From NCBI GenBank assembly GCA_947396885.1, contig OX377205.1, positions 60,050,969-60,114,968 of the forward strand: 64,000 nucleotides of DNA. Direction: 5' to 3'. This document shows positions 1 through 12,690 of the stretch, one piece after another. Numbering within the stretch: position 1 is the stretch's first letter; each line of letters starts with the position of its first letter. Both the position numbers and the translations under genes were made by a program. This stretch comes from Heligmosomoides polygyrus polygyrus (lineage: Eukaryota > Nematoda > Chromadorea > Rhabditida > Heligmosomidae). The notes under the pieces were generated by a model. The model saw nothing but the letters and a program-made list of their open reading frames with translations. It was not told the origin of the DNA and made no database searches.

Positions 1-1430
1 ACAATTTGGAACGCTCACGAATCCTTAAAGTTAGGCTCAAGCGGCTATGAGTTCAAATTCAGTTCCCGCTCGTAGTGCTTCTCAAATGGAGTCTTCCTTG
101 TGGTTTCATAAGGAGCACATTTATGAAAATCTTTTGAAGTGTCCCAGATTTAGCTCTTTCTTCCCAGACTTCATTCCATTGAGTTTTCATCAAAGGATTC
201 TGCACCACATAGCTTATCCAGCACATTTTCAATTTTAGCTTCATCACAGATGAGGTGCCCAAAGGATGGAAGCTTGCGTTCGTCACTCCTGTTTCCAAGA
301 AATCTCCTCTAAGCGACCTTCGCAACTATCGTACAATAAGAACACATCGGTTCTTGCTAGATCGTTCGAAAAAATTGTTAAAAACATATTCTAAGGCATC
401 TTAAAGTTAATAGGATAATCTCAGATAACCAGTTTAGATTCTTACCAGGCAGATCTGTTGAAATCTGACTATTCCGAAAAATCTGAAGAATGACTGTACT
501 GAAGAAATGAGAAGTAAAAGACGAGTTGGTGTGGTATATTTTGACTTTTTCAAAGCTTTCGATAAACTCCCGATACCACAATTGTTGGTTGAAATGAGCA
601 TGTCCAGCAGTACTCACCCCTCAATCATTACTGGAAGGACATGTCAGGTTGAAGTTGAGGACCATTTTCCTCCGTTTTCAATGCGTGTATTGGGGTTCCA
701 CAAGGCGGTGTGCTCTCTCCTCTCCTCTTCCTTATTTATTATATACTTCCAGACGCAGTTTCCAGGTACATACAAAATGTATGCAGATGACTTAAAGATT
801 TATAAAATAGTTAAAGAGTACCATGACTTTAACTGCGTTCAAACAGCGATTGACTACATACCTCGTTGGGCGGATGAGTGGAAACTACTACTTGCACCTG
901 AGAAATCCTGTAGTTTAGTAATTGGTGACCGAAATGTGGTCTCTCACCCTGACTACACACTACAGAATGCAGGCTTGGAGTAGTTGACGAGGTTCGCGAT
1001 CATGGATTTTTAATACGCAAAAATCTAAATTTTGACGTTCATTACAAATCTTTGGTAAACATAGCAAATTTCGCACCTATAACCTTTTCAAGATCAATAA
1101 TCCTGATCTGCTTTCGGGTGCTTATAAAACATGTGTGTGGCCGATAGCTGAATTCGGACTAACTGTGTTCAACCCTGTCAAGAAGAAAGACATCGACATG
1201 CTCGAGAGAATTCAGAATAATTTCTCTCGCAAAGCAGTAATGAGGTGCTTTGGCATAGAATACTCGCTAATCCCAAGTGGCCGAGAAGGAAACAGGATAT
1301 TGGGATTAAAGTCTTTTGAATGTAGAAGGAAATCATCCGATCTCAAAATGCTTTTAAAGATTTTCGCCCACAAGGTGCACATAACCCGTTTCTGGTGTCA
1401 ATTTACTTCACAAACATTGCGTTATTAATG
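1..1430 (+). mobile_element. CR1/Jockey-like LINE remnant, reverse transcriptase region
   Basis: This is a degenerate non-LTR retrotransposon fragment read on the plus strand through several frames. Visible pieces include a PVSKKSPLSDLRNYR-like finger segment (about 280-330), VVYFDFFKAFDK (about 530-570, the LINE motif around the first catalytic Asp), MYADDLKIYK (about 778-807, the F/YADD catalytic box) and a C-terminal connection region with KKKDIDMLERIQNNFSRK (about 1172-1235). Stops and frameshifts break the frame, so it is not coding. The 5' end lies outside the window or is truncated; the 3' end is uncertain, near 1430-1560. The same family appears as the longer antisense copy at 45.6-49.3 kb. 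The motifs are seen directly; the family name is inferred from RT style. Confidence 0.75.
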
Positions 1431-2380
1431 TATGGCTTGCTATTCTTTTTTGTTTGTGTTTATAGTTTTTGCGTGGCTACCCCACGCTGTCTAAATCACA
1501 ACAGTAAGACTCTGCTGTAACTGCCTGACCAGGTTGCAAAAGCTGTAATAAATTACGCCTTTACAACACCACCACGAAGTAAGCCTAACCTTTTCAGGGT
1601 GAAGGTCGGGTTTATGAAAGGATATTGGAGGGGCATCCTTATCTACCCAGATAAATCGCTTCTTCCTTTTATCGCAAAGTACCCATTTTTCATCTACAGT
1701 TATAATACGGCTTAGAAAAGGCTCACTTTCAAAGCGAACTAGCAGGTTGGAGCAAGTGTCGAAGCGTGCGGACGCTACTCATCGGTCAGCTCATGAGGCA
1801 CCCACTTCATCATCTTCTTCACCTAACGTACGTGTATTCGTTTTCGGATTTGCTTCGACAGCTCTCCTCAAAATTCTTGTGCCCGGACCCAGTTTTTCTT
1901 CATGATCAAATGCAAGAAGCGAATTTTTCGAAGCAGAGTCTCGCTGTTCGTTCGCAAGGACAGTCCGTCCCAAAAGCAGCGCTAATTTTACGGGATGCCT
2001 CTGCCGCTTAATGTCCCGATTTAAATTCGTAAGGTATAATTAATCGATAGTCGCGACGGTTAATGATTTAACGGAGCCCTGTAAAAGGTCGCCTAGAAAA
2101 ATCATAGCGGCATCCACATATGTTTTTTGAAAGAGCAGGAAAATATCTACCGAACAGTATGCGTGCCTTTCCCTGAGACGGAGTGATTTAGGGTAAAAAA
2201 CTTACTTATCTATCTATACATACCTCGAAACGGAGATTAATTTTGCAAAAGCCTACTACTTCCTGTAAACGGTCGAGCAATGAGACGGTCAGCAAAAAAC
2301 CTCCAGCATTAGTGTTCGTATGAAAAAATTCCATAAACAAATCAATCGACAGCGAATAGCCTCAAATCAATTTTTTTCAG
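1431..2380. other. AT-rich non-coding stretch upstream of the first visible kinase exon
   Basis: No convincing exon was found here. The N-lobe of the downstream kinase (glycine loop, VAIK lysine) should lie upstream of 2381, but it could not be recognised. It may be outside the window beyond the LINE remnant. Confidence 0.4.
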
Positions 2381-5300
2381 ATTCTTTACGAAGCGGCATT
2401 GGGTATAGAATACTTGCATTCCAAGGGATGCATCCACAGAGATATCGCAGCGCGGAATCTGCTTCTTGATAAAGTCGTCAAGGTAACGGCGATAACTTCT
2501 ATATCACGTGGAATTGGCACCGGAGCTGCAAGTATCTGGTGAAGCGAAATGGGCTCTTTCCTATCAGCGGGAGGGCTGGCCGACTGTAGGCAGCCGCACC
2601 GCATTAGACTGTCAGTCGAGGGATCTGGAATCTGCCGCCGTGTAAGCACATTACAGGCCGTTGTGGTGCCCAGTGTTTCAAAGACATGCGTAAAGTGAGG
2701 AATAATCAGGCGAATATGCGGGAACGGTGACTGAATAAGATATTGGAGCAGTGGGAATGATAACTGCAGCGGCTTGGTGTGCGTCGTTTTATCTCGTTTT
2801 CACCACGGCATGTAGAAGTGCCAGTTTTCATCCCGAACTGCAGAGGCAGCGTGTTCTCCACATCAGAGCTACTAGGGGCGAGATATAAGCGAGCAGCAGA
2901 CACCACTGTTGACAAGCGCAAGCTCGACCAGGGACGGTGCCCTTCCAGACGTCTCGGTACACCTTACGGCTGCTCGCTTCACGAGTGATATCGCTCTGCA
3001 CAGATTGACATAACATTTTGCATGCAAGATGCATAAATGTCTTTCTCAAAGAATTATTGCGATGCAACCAAAAATAAGACTTGCTGTAGGGTTTAGTGCC
3101 TATAGCAAGTCTTATTTTTGGTGTTCTCGTCTTATTGAGGGCTTTTTTTGAGATTGACCTTTTACCGACCCTGACACTGTGCTGCGTGTCGTATGTGAAG
3201 AAAAAAAATGCGTCCCTTCTCAGCTTCTTCAGACTGCCTAGTCAAATAAAACTTAATGCGAGTGCTAAGCTTGTTTTACACGAAATAAAGTTGAAGCGAT
3301 TTCTCTTCTTAGTTAAATCCATTGCTAATACTTGGGAGGTCGACTTCTCACCATAATTTTTGACTTGGCCACTCAAAACTAGCCCCCAGAGGCTTCTGTT
3401 AAAAACATTTGTAGCACCTAAACTGTCGCGGCAAGAGCTCTTCCTTCAAGCTGTCAAGTAGCAGCCTTTCACCTCAATCCCAATGAACTGTAGCCGAAGA
3501 CTCAGGTATAGTCTTGACAGCTCAGCAGCGTTGTTCAAAAGCTTCTTTTGTATGCGATAGTACTTGTTGCTCATTATCTTCTCAAATACAGCCTCAGCGG
3601 TGTTGGTGTGGATGTGAGCCTGTCAGTATTTATGTCTCTGATCTAAACAGTGGCTTATAAATTCACTGATAGCTGCCCATGATAAATCCTCAGAGAACAG
3701 CTGGCTGACATAAGCCGTAGTTCCCAAATAACACCTAAACGTTAGTTTCTGACAGGCACAATTACATAGCGGCAGTGTAGGTGATCCCTTTCGATCCTCC
3801 ACTTGCTTCACCCTGTTTTTCGCCCGGCATTCTCTCTTTAGTCGTCTCTTCGTTGCAGGTTCAGAAGGGCTTTTGTTGATTTGTGCGTCTCGCCATCTCG
3901 TTGCCTTCGGTTTGGAATTGAACACTGCTCCCAGGCTCCTAGCTCTTTTTACATCTTCCAACACCTCCTATTGTTTTCCAAGTTCGATTCTTTGCTTGAC
4001 AATATAATGCACCATCGTTCTTAAATCTCCCTACATCTTTGACTGGTTTCGAATAGCCGATGGCCTTGAGCAGCACCATCTTCCATAAATGTAACCACTA
4101 CCATAAATGAATATGCACCATACATTACAAATATAACCATACATTCTTTCCTTAAGTGGAAGTAAATAAATACCGTTTGCTCAGTGTTCTTATAATGTAA
4201 TTTGTTATATTTAGCCCACTTTTTTTAAGGTAGCCGATTTCGGCCTAACGCGAAAGACCAAGTCGTACAAGGTGAACCCGGACAAGCCGATGAATCTGCG
4301 GTGGCTCGCTCCAGATGTCTACCATACAGGAATTGTGAGGCATTTCCTTTCCATTCGATGATATAATACTGTGTGGATGACGTATAGGACTCGAAAGGGG
4401 AACGCTAGGCGCAAGGTGCAACAGAATTGCGAGAGGGCTGGAGGAACTCCGAGCTTCATCATCGTCCGAAGATGGGGGATGCTGTCGCATGAACTAACAA
4501 GGGAAGGGTCTGAAGCGTATCTCTGAACGGGGGAGCGAGTCATATAGGGAGAATCTTCACCCCTCAATTGGTTTGAAAATGTGTTTATTTTTTGCCAAGT
4601 CATTCTACCCAAGAGTAGGGGTCCCAATGGGGATACGGCGCAGCACGCGTTTGGGGGTCTTGTACGCACGCGATGCGTCTGCAGCCAGTGGCTCGGAGCG
4701 CAGGTGGGTAGAGGGTTGACTCGTGCGAGGGAGGTCAGGGGTTTGGTTCCTCTGCGCTGCTGCGTTTTTGCATTTCAACTGATTAGTAGAGATTTGGGGG
4801 ATTCTAACGTCTATACTATTTTCAGACGTTTTCTGCGCATTTTTCCAGCTGTACGCTGTGGTATTTAACATGGTGATAAATGTTTGGCACCTGTGATACA
4901 TAGGTACAAAGTGCCTGTGTAGTGGATCGAGGTGCCTCCATCCATAGTTATGAGCACGCAACCGAAATCCAATTGAAGCCATACCCTTTCATCCGAAACA
5001 AGAGTTCCACCCGAAAACGTTATCATATGCCCGCTGCTTGCTTGCCTCTCCACGTCCATCAGTTCATCTTGCGGATCCCAATCTTCCTCTTCTTCCACCA
5101 CTTCCAGCTGTTCTTTTTCGTCAACATCAAGTTGACGTGCTTCGAAGTCCTTGAGTATGCTGGCCATCCGTTGGGCTAGCTTGATTTCTTCCCTCGAAGA
5201 TTCCTTGTCTAATGGTGGACCACACTTAAGCTAAGCAGGTGGATCACCACTCGACCGTCGGCGGACATTGTTGGTGTTAGGTTCTAGAAAACCTTCAGCA

Positions 5301-8300
5301 GACCTCCGACTTCCAGGTGGCAGGCAGACAGTGAGTGACATGTGGAAAGAGTGTATCGATGCCGTTTAGCTTAATTTGCGGGATCCGCACACCTCGTTTC
5401 TCATTTGAACCACCTCCGGCATCACAACGTGGTCTCCTTTGAAAATCCGAGCAGATGGTTTTTTCCGAGGCCTTTGGTCCATGTATGGAAACAGACTATG
5501 AGGAGCCTGTAGCCTTTAAACGCTATCCGTAAGGTGTCCAGTGGTGCTTCACGCACTTTGTACCTTCGTATCACTGGTGTTGAACATTTATACATCACCA
5601 TGTTATACCTGCAATACAAAATACCATTTTTCTTTGAACTTATTTCGTCAAGCCTTTTTCTGCTTAAAGTACTTTTCTTCTTCTGCTCGATCTTTTAATT
5701 TAGATAGATCATACAAGTGCGGTTGGTCTGATTTCAGCTCCTGTGGAAGCATCATAGAGAGGTAGCGCAATGTGGCAAGTGCTCGCCTAGGTATGACCGG
5801 AATTCTACCGGACTCCTTGGTGCTATCCTCTCTTCAGGTTGCTCGAGAGTGACTTCCGCATACTGGAACTCACACCATAAGTATACTGAATGCCAACGGC
5901 TGCACTTTTATTGCCTATGTCAGTGCATTTTTTTATCAACCCTAGTTAAACACTTCGACATTATATTTTGTTTTGCCATACCGGCACTTTCTTTTTACTT
6001 AATATTTTTCAAGCCTTTGCACTAGCTCTTCTGAAAGATCTGCAAAAATAATTTTGTTTAATCCAAATGCAGTTCATAGTTTCGTCCGAAACCTCACAAC
6101 AATGTGTTGGTGTTAGTTGTTTTAAAGCCGATTTCTGTTTTTTTTTATTGTATCTTTTCTGTCTTTTTAATGGCGCACTATGGGTGCAATAATGAACGAA
6201 TGAATGAATGTTGAATACCACAACGTACCGCTAGAGAAATGCGCAGAAAACGTCTGAAAATGGTATAGAATCCCCCAAATCTCCACTAATCAGTTGAAAT
6301 GCAAACGTGCAGCAACGCAGGAGCTAAAGCCCTGACCTCTCTCGCATGAGTAAACCCTCTACCCACCTGCGCTCCGAGCCACTGGTTGCAGAAGCATCGC
6401 GTGCGTACAAGACCCCCAAACGCGTTCTGCGCCGTATCCCATTGCGACCCCCTACTCCTTGGTTTAACGACTTGGCAAAAATAAACACATTTTCAAACCA
6501 ATCGAAGAATGAGGATTCTCCTTATATGACTCGCTCCCCCCCCCCCTTCAGACATACGCTTCACAGAGTCTTCCCTTACGCTTCACAGAGCCTTCCCTTG
6601 TAAGACCACCATGGGGGGTGGGGGGAGGGGAGGGAATGAGGATTGTATAAGTGTTATCACTCTATGTGATAGACGGAACCCCCTAAGGGTGATTACGAAA
6701 TAAACTAGAAGTCCCCTTCCCTCCATCTCCGACCTGAACCACCTCTTTTCACGTCAAGGCCAGTTTGGTCATTGTGTTCTATGGGATAGTGGCAATAATG
6801 TGCTATAGATCTAAAGAAGGGCTCATGGCCCGAAAAATGTAAGTGATCCAAAGCTAGGTGGACCGGTCATGAAATAGGTTTAGCCAACATTTGAAGTCTG
6901 ATAATATGTATGCCCCGCTGTCGCTATAGCACCTGAACAGGGCCATATTCAAGAACCTTTAAATGCGGTGCGCTTCACAGTCGGCGCCTTATCTCGCTGG
7001 AGGTGGAGATGGCGTTCCTGCACTTTTTCCACCCAACGACCAAAAGATAGAGCCGGTATTGTATTGGGATGGCACATAAGTTATCTTCATGCAAGAACGA
7101 TTCTTTTTAATGAGGCAATGGCCTAAGATGAAATGAATGTCTCGGCAGAGGAAAGAGAGCCTTACCAAGCCGTCTCCAGCGTTCATTGCAATCGTTTCCC
7201 TATCTGAAATTAAATTTAGCTTTGTAATTCGTGCTATTTAAGTTCCGTCATCATGCTAATTCTATCCACGTCTTCCCTGAAATCTAATCCATTGTATTTA
7301 ACATATGACGGTTTATGAAGTGATCTTCAATCAACACAAATAGCACGCCAACCGGATTTTGAGATAAACTTGCGACCGATGGAGATCACCTCAGTCTTGG
7401 GCAATTAAACCTTTGCCTTTAAATCCACAAAATAACACGCACGCGAATAACGAATATACAACTATAACATCGATGGTAAAGCGGTATGGTGATATGGAAT
7501 GAAAAGCATAACCACATAGGACTATACTACACGGGACAAAACCAATCAAACAAAGTGAACCTCATGTGAACTAGAACAACAATGCACGAGGCCCAAATCA
7601 GGTAAGGGAAACTGCAAAAGGCACCAATATTAATAATATGGCAAAAGAAACCCACTTTGGGGCCAAACTAACCCATATGTGGACAAGGCAAGAAGAAATG
7701 CAAACACAACATGTAGGAGCAGAGTAACTTAACAACTGAAGATATGAGGAATAATGCGACGTGATAACAACACCATAACGGCTTACAACACTACAGCACG
7801 AATGAACACATAAAAATACATGAGAACATGAAAAACAACAAATTATGAACAAATCAAGAACCACAAGAACACGCGCAAGGAGTACGAGGAAGAAACCCCT
7901 GAAGTCCCACATCAGAGACACGCGCAGATGGAGAGCCCCCTCCAACCAACCTCCCCGGACGCGCACAGCCACACAACTGTTCGCGAGCAGAAGAACGAAG
8001 GCTGGAAGCGCTGATTAGGAAGAAGACCCTGAAAATCCGGAGGCATAAGAAATCGCCGGGGAAGGAAGAGAGCCCAGACAGCGCCCGCGGTCGAATGGGG
8101 CGCGGAATCCTTCAATGAAGACGACTTGTCGTCAGTTTAACAAACAGGGCGTTTATGCTCATAAAGCAAAGTCTGCCGTTTGCACTAAAAGACGACTCAT
8201 GTTGAAACGATACACTGGGCACTAAAATGGGGTTGGATTTGGATACGCTCGAGAACATGGTGGAGCTGGCTTCCTACTCTCAGCCTAGGGTACCATCCAT

Positions 8301-11300
8301 AAGAAGTGGGTACCATGCGCTAACGTCCACGTTGCACAGACGATCGACCAAATAGACAACATATAGGACGCCCTGGAGCAGGACGTACTCGAGCAACTGC
8401 TATGCCGTCGTTTTGGCGGAGCCCTCAGTGCATACATCTTAGCGGCCGTTAATTGAAGGCGTGAGAGTGCAGGCAGATGTCTATTTTAATAATTTACAAA
8501 TTATGAAGGCCCGCCTTGAAATTAGAAGTAAACAGCAAACCAATATATAAATGCTTCCAATAAGGCAACGCTAGAATGACCGATCTCTGGTCAGCTCGAC
8601 GAAAGCTGAGAGGGCGAAGTGTGGTGCGACTACTATAACGATGTTTTGTTTCTTTAAAAACTCTAGCACCAGGCTCATCTGGTGACTCAAACGCACCACC
8701 TAATTGGGCAGGAATGCCCAACACCATTACACCACCGGCACCATTTGATCGAGATCAGCACTCACCCGTAATCGAATCAGTTTGACTGGACTATTTTTCA
8801 CTTTCTACCACAGTTGCAGGTCCTTGCTTTCTCCGAGTACCACCTTCTCCAGAATTCAACGCCATCTGATTGCTGCATGTCATAACCCGCGGCGAAATCA
8901 AAGACGCACCTAATGCGTTCTTCAAGGCCCAGTTTTCTACGTCCTAATGCAATGTATCCATCACCCGCAAATCAGTTAGCAGATGTTGGTCGGTAGTAAA
9001 GGCATGTAATTCAAATGGCTTGCTGCTCCCCTTTAAATATCATGAAATAAAATATTTTCTGCCACAAACGTCCTGGAATTTATGTACCAATCACACAACT
9101 TCTTTATGTGAATCTGCAGTTAGGGAAAGGGCATCATGCACATGTTCCTACAGGGTTCTGGAAGCATTAGGTTACCCGGAAAGTTCTCAGCGTTTTCTGT
9201 TACTATTTTTCATTCGTCTATTATTTAGTAAAAATTCAACTTGCACTGACTGAACATTAATGCTACTTTCTGCACAGAATTTATCGCTCTGTCTGACCAA
9301 ATAATTTATGTTTCAACGTTGTTTTATATTTCTTGACTTGACTGACTGACTTCAAAGTGGGCCAATCCGCAATCTAGACATCTCGACAAATCAACCAAGT
9401 GTGGGGGCCTAAGGCCTATGTTATACTTCGGCGATGCTGTTGAGTATAACAGAGGCCTAACACAGCGTTTTTATGGCCATTCCGCCGCACGTGGTTGAAT
9501 AGTCAAGGGAACTTCGCCACGGTCACCGCAACAGTGGCGGTCGGCATACGCGATGGCTTTCCGCGCGCATCGCCGGCATGGCATACTTTTACGCGCCGCG
9601 CGCGTTGGTCCTGGACGGATCGCCGTCGCGCTTCCTTGCAGAGCGATGGGCGATACGACGAGCACAGAGAAGTCCAAATTCTTTCGCGTCGCTCTGCAAA
9701 ACTCATCGCTGCGATTTCATCGCGGCGACGGGAGGTATGCACGAGGCCTAACAGTGTTCAAGAAAGCACTATGCGCCAGTGGTTCTGTAAATTTCGAAAC
9801 GTAGATTTCAGCCTCGAAGATGAACCCGTAGCGGTCAACCTAGAGCAACCCTGGACGACGAAGGAATTGAAGGAATTGCTGGAAACCGAACCATCACAAA
9901 CAGTTCGAGGGATTCTGGAAAGCTAGACGTCAGTAAAACTGCTTTTGCCGATGCTTTGAAACGCCTTGGGAAGGTGAAAAGCTCGGGAAGTTGGTGCCCC
10001 ACGTCTTGAGTGAGCGGCACACGTTTCGAGATTTGTTCTTCTCTACTTTAGTGCGACAAAGCTGACCAGCTCTTGGATCGATTCATCACTTGTGATGAAA
10101 GGTGGATTCTGTGTGATAACAGGAAAGGTTCCGAACAGTGTTGGACGCCGACGAACCCCCTATGCATTTTCCAAAGGCGAACCTCCACCAAGAAAGGTAG
10201 TGGTCACTGCGTGGTGGTCGGCGGCCGGATCCTTTACAACTTTTGGCACCAAGCCAAACGATCACAGCAGAGCCCTACTATAAGGAAAAATGGACGAATT
10301 GCACCGAAAACTGCGTTAACTTCAGCCAGTATTGGTCAAGAGAAGAGGTTCGATTCTTTTTCACGATAACGCCCGCCCCATGTTTCACAAATCACTTTTC
10401 GAAAATTGGACGAATTAAGGGCTGAAGTTCTGCCACATCCGCCAAATTCTCCAGACCTCTCACCAACCGACTACCACCTTTTCGAACACTTTCAGAACAC
10501 TGGTAAGAGCCTTCACCAATCAGGCCCAAGCCAAAACAGCTTCCGTAGATTTTGTCGAATCTCGACCACCTAATTTTTTCGCTGAGAGAATAAGTCGACT
10601 GGTGACCCATTTGAAAAAAATGTGCTGATTCGAAAGGTGTGCTTATTTCCACTAGAACAGATAGGATTTGAAAAAGTTATGGTAGTTCAAAGTGAAGCAC
10701 TCAAACGCTGAGAACTTTCCGAACAACCTAAAACCACAGCTTACGGACTATGTCAAAAGACTTTTGCCGCACCCACGCACTGGCAGTAGGCTGCTACGAT
10801 TTTTGATTCAGTAAGCGTTTTGTGGAAGCGAAGATACGAAAGGCTCCCCTTATATGGAGTATAAAGTCTAAACTCGTTGCGTCTACACTAAGAATATAGG
10901 GCTATTGCAGGCAATACGTATAGGCGAAGGAGAGCTTTCAGGTTGAAAAGCACACGGATGTCTACGCCTTCGGAGTGACGATGTGGGAAGTGTTTCAAGT
11001 TCCGTATCGTATTCCGTATCGTGAATGGGATGCCGACGAAGTAGGTGAAGTAGGTTAAACTGAAGCAGATTATTAAAACGAGTTCCATGTTGGCATGTCC
11101 AGGTGTACAGCAAAGTTGTGGAAGGTGGCTATCGTCTCAAACCGCAGGACACAATGCCAGGCGAGTTGGCCAGCCTGATGAAGGAGTGCTTAGGTGAGGA
11201 CGAACTCAAGCTCGAAGATCCACTGTGTTGTACAAGCTCTAAAAGAGCCTTTTGTTATCGAAAACGCCGTTGATTTTCCAGCTGAGCCTCATCTGAGACC

Positions 11301-11364
11301 GACATTCAAGTCGATAGTGCTGTATCTGAAAGCCTGCAACAATCAGACAATGGAAGAGCACTAG
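2381..11364 (+). CDS. Non-receptor-type tyrosine kinase, C-terminal half (5 exons, 5' part missing)
   Basis: Exons 2381-2482, 4230-4334, 10942-11040, 11103-11193 and 11282-11364 join in phase with GT-AG introns. They encode about 159 residues of a protein kinase catalytic domain, ending at TAG 11362-11364. The catalytic loop reads [12 protein letters not shown], the form typical of tyrosine kinases and common in the Fer/Fps-like nematode expansion. The next exon begins VADFGLTRK (Mg-binding DFG) and continues to RWLAPDVY. The later exons carry [13 protein letters not shown] (subdomain IX Asp) and HLRPTF (subdomain XI Arg). The usual APE glutamate is Asp here. N-lobe and any SH2 exons are not visible upstream of 2381. 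Introns 2 (6.6 kb) and 1 (1.7 kb) hold transposon debris. The third exon has a 12-bp tandem duplication. An AATAAA lies 83 bp after the stop. Kinase identity is firm; the subfamily is inference. Confidence 0.85.
3068..3121. repeat. Near-perfect 23-bp inverted repeat with an 8-nt loop
   Basis: CCAAAAATAAGACTTGC... (3068-3090) is followed by an 8-nt spacer and then its reverse complement (3099-3121), with one mismatch in 23. It lies in kinase intron 1. It would fold as a compact hairpin in RNA or DNA. It may be a tiny MITE or a small-RNA precursor; nothing else identifies it. Confidence 0.7.
3623..3964 (-). other. Unidentified 113-codon ORF inside kinase intron 1
   Basis: This open frame runs antisense to the kinase gene. 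It has a basic stretch ([16 protein letters not shown]) followed by a cysteine cluster ([13 protein letters not shown]). It resembles the N-terminal parts of some DNA-transposon proteins only in general style. There is no start context, splice model or family match I can defend. It may be a transposon remnant or chance. Confidence 0.2.
4497..6601. mobile_element. DNA transposon with ~340-bp terminal inverted repeats
   Basis: The left arm (about 4497-4868) and the right arm (about 6228-6601) are inverted copies of each other. Both ends read ACAAGGGAAGG inward, and both carry a CTGAACGGGGG-type block, a block around TTTGCCAAGTC, and the TCAGACGTTTTCTGCGCA block. The right arm has an extra internal duplication of a CTTCACAGAG unit and a 12-nt poly-C run. 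The interior (4870-6227) carries an acidic ORF on the minus strand. Relatives occur at about 12548-12690 (one arm only) and 58430-59260 (short element with both arms). A target duplication could not be fixed. Superfamily is unknown; the size and arms suggest a partly deleted DNA transposon sitting in kinase intron 2. Confidence 0.7.
4865..5167 (-). pseudogene. Acidic ORF in the long-TIR element, possible transposase N-terminus
   Basis: The 100-codon frame starts [20 protein letters not shown] and continues with a run of Glu ([11 protein letters not shown]). It ends inside the interior of the long-TIR element. The frame stays open upstream of the Met for at least [15 protein letters not shown], so this may be an internal exon. 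An acidic Trp-Asp-Pro segment of this kind precedes the DNA-binding region in some nematode transposon proteins; that comparison is from memory and is inference. No catalytic DDE/D domain was found inside the element, so the copy is probably non-autonomous. Confidence 0.35.
6602..9680. other. Kinase intron 2, non-coding
   Basis: I see no supported exon or complete element here. Short ORFs are present on both strands but lack motifs or splice context. The tract around 7560-7900 is A-rich on the plus strand, which creates a spurious hydrophobic antisense frame. Confidence 0.4.
9680..10660 (+). pseudogene. Mariner-family transposase, decayed
   Basis: This is a frameshifted mariner transposase spread over all three plus frames. 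The N-terminal DNA-binding part reads [19 protein letters not shown] (about 9771-9827). It is followed by a [16 protein letters not shown] segment, [16 protein letters not shown] (10074-10121, first catalytic Asp region), VTAWWSAAG (about 10203-10229), HDNARP (about 10363-10380, second catalytic Asp) and [18 protein letters not shown] (about 10434-10487, third Asp). The order and spacing fit a full-length ~345-residue mariner (D,D34D) protein. Several stops and indels show that it is dead. Terminal repeats were not located. It sits in kinase intron 2 in the same orientation as the host gene. Confidence 0.85.
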
Positions 11365-11446
11365 TATCTAGCATGACATCCGGAAGAAGGCGTTGTGTCT
11401 ATGGACGAAAAACTCAAAATACAGCGAAATTCCATCTAAACATTAT

Positions 11447-11452
11447 AATAAA
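11447..11452 (+). terminator. Poly(A) signal AATAAA of the kinase gene
   Basis: A canonical AATAAA lies 83 bp beyond the kinase stop codon. Confidence 0.6.
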
Positions 11453-12002
11453 AATTCCAAAAATCTTCCAAAGCTTCTTGGTTTAAGCTGCAGCATCTAG
11501 CCCGCCCTTTTCACAAAAAGTGGGAGCGCAGCCATAACTATCATGCTTCAAGTAAAAGAGCTAATTTGTTAGCTTCTCCAACGATAAGTCCGTCTGTCCC
11601 TCCGCACATAAGTAAGTCCGCTCCTTGGAATCCACATCTTGTTGGCCGCATAAGCCTGACCAATACCAATACATACAAATGTTATGGCCGTGTTATGCGC
11701 TTTAGAGCAGGCAGGTGATGCCGATTAGCCAATCAAAGTCGTTTCGATCAGTATCAATAATTTTGATAGAGTCGATTGATTGAAGCCGGATAAGAATGCA
11801 GTTACTGGAGGACGCTTTTTGGAACGAGGCTGGCCAGTTAAAAAGTGGCTACCACATAAAATTGCATATTTGCAACATATTTGCAAACACAATTAATCAG
11901 ATCACAAGACGACTTTCTCGCGCACAGACACAGGCCTTCAGACGACGCGGAAGGCATCGAGCGATGCACGCACGTATTCTACTGACATTTCTTCCCATGC
12001 CT

Positions 12003-12447
12003 TCAGAGAGCCTTCGTTAGGCAAGTCGACAGAGTGGTGTTTTTTAGAGCAGGCCTCGGTCTCCAAGTAGGACCAATTAAAGAAATACATTGGGCTGAGG
12101 TGGGGACTATTTGAAGGCCATTGTTCTGGGCTGATAAAGTTAGAAAGTTTGTCGCGGCACCACTCCTACACGATCTTCCATTTATGAGCAGGTGCCGAAT
12201 CCTTCTGTAAGATGAACGGCTTGTCCGTGAAGATCGTGTGCTCCAGTAGACTAAAGTCTTTTCCAAAACGTCTTCTTTTCCAAAACATTCGACACATTTT
12301 GGTGTCCACCTCCCCTTTTTGACGAAGAGCAACGGCGAGTTTCCCGCATAGGTGTGTCAGCGGCCCAAACCATGACTGATTCCGAATGTCCGCAGCGCTC
12401 ACGGATCCTTCTCCTTTATTGGCTTCGGCTACTGATTTCACAAGCAC
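12003..12447 (-). pseudogene. Tc1/mariner-group transposase C-terminal fragment
   Basis: Read on the minus strand, two overlapping frames give a catalytic-domain remnant. FILQKDSAPAHKWKIV covers the block normally written FQQDGAPAHTAK, with the second catalytic Asp. A frame-shifted continuation resembles FISPEQWPSNSPHLSPM, the PPSSPDLNPMD block with the third acidic residue replaced. The N-terminal DNA-binding half is not recognisable. The copy is truncated and frameshifted. It is more distant from the 9.7-kb mariner than two copies of one family would be, so it is a separate insertion, oriented opposite to the kinase gene. Confidence 0.75.
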
Positions 12448-12547
12448 GCGAGGGTTTGGCGGCTTAGCGCTGCTTCGACAGTAAAAATTTCGGAGATGTT
12501 GCTCACCGATGCTCCGTTGATGTGCACTGTGATGATGGGAACCCTCA

Positions 12548-12690
12548 CAAGGTAGGGTCTTAAGTGTATGTCTGAACGGGGACAGCGAATCATATCGGAA
12601 GAATCCCCACCCCTCAATTAGTGTAAAATCATCTTTACTTTTTCCAAATCGTTGAACACGAGGAGTAGGGGTCCCTGAAGTTACAATACC
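12548..12690 (+). repeat. Solo arm of the long-TIR element family
   Basis: This stretch matches the left arm at 4497-4640. It shares a CACAAGG terminus, GGGTCTTAAG, CTGAACGGGG, CACCCCTCAATTAG and AGTAGGGGTCCC in the same order. No partner arm follows nearby, so it is a truncated or solo terminal repeat. Confidence 0.65.
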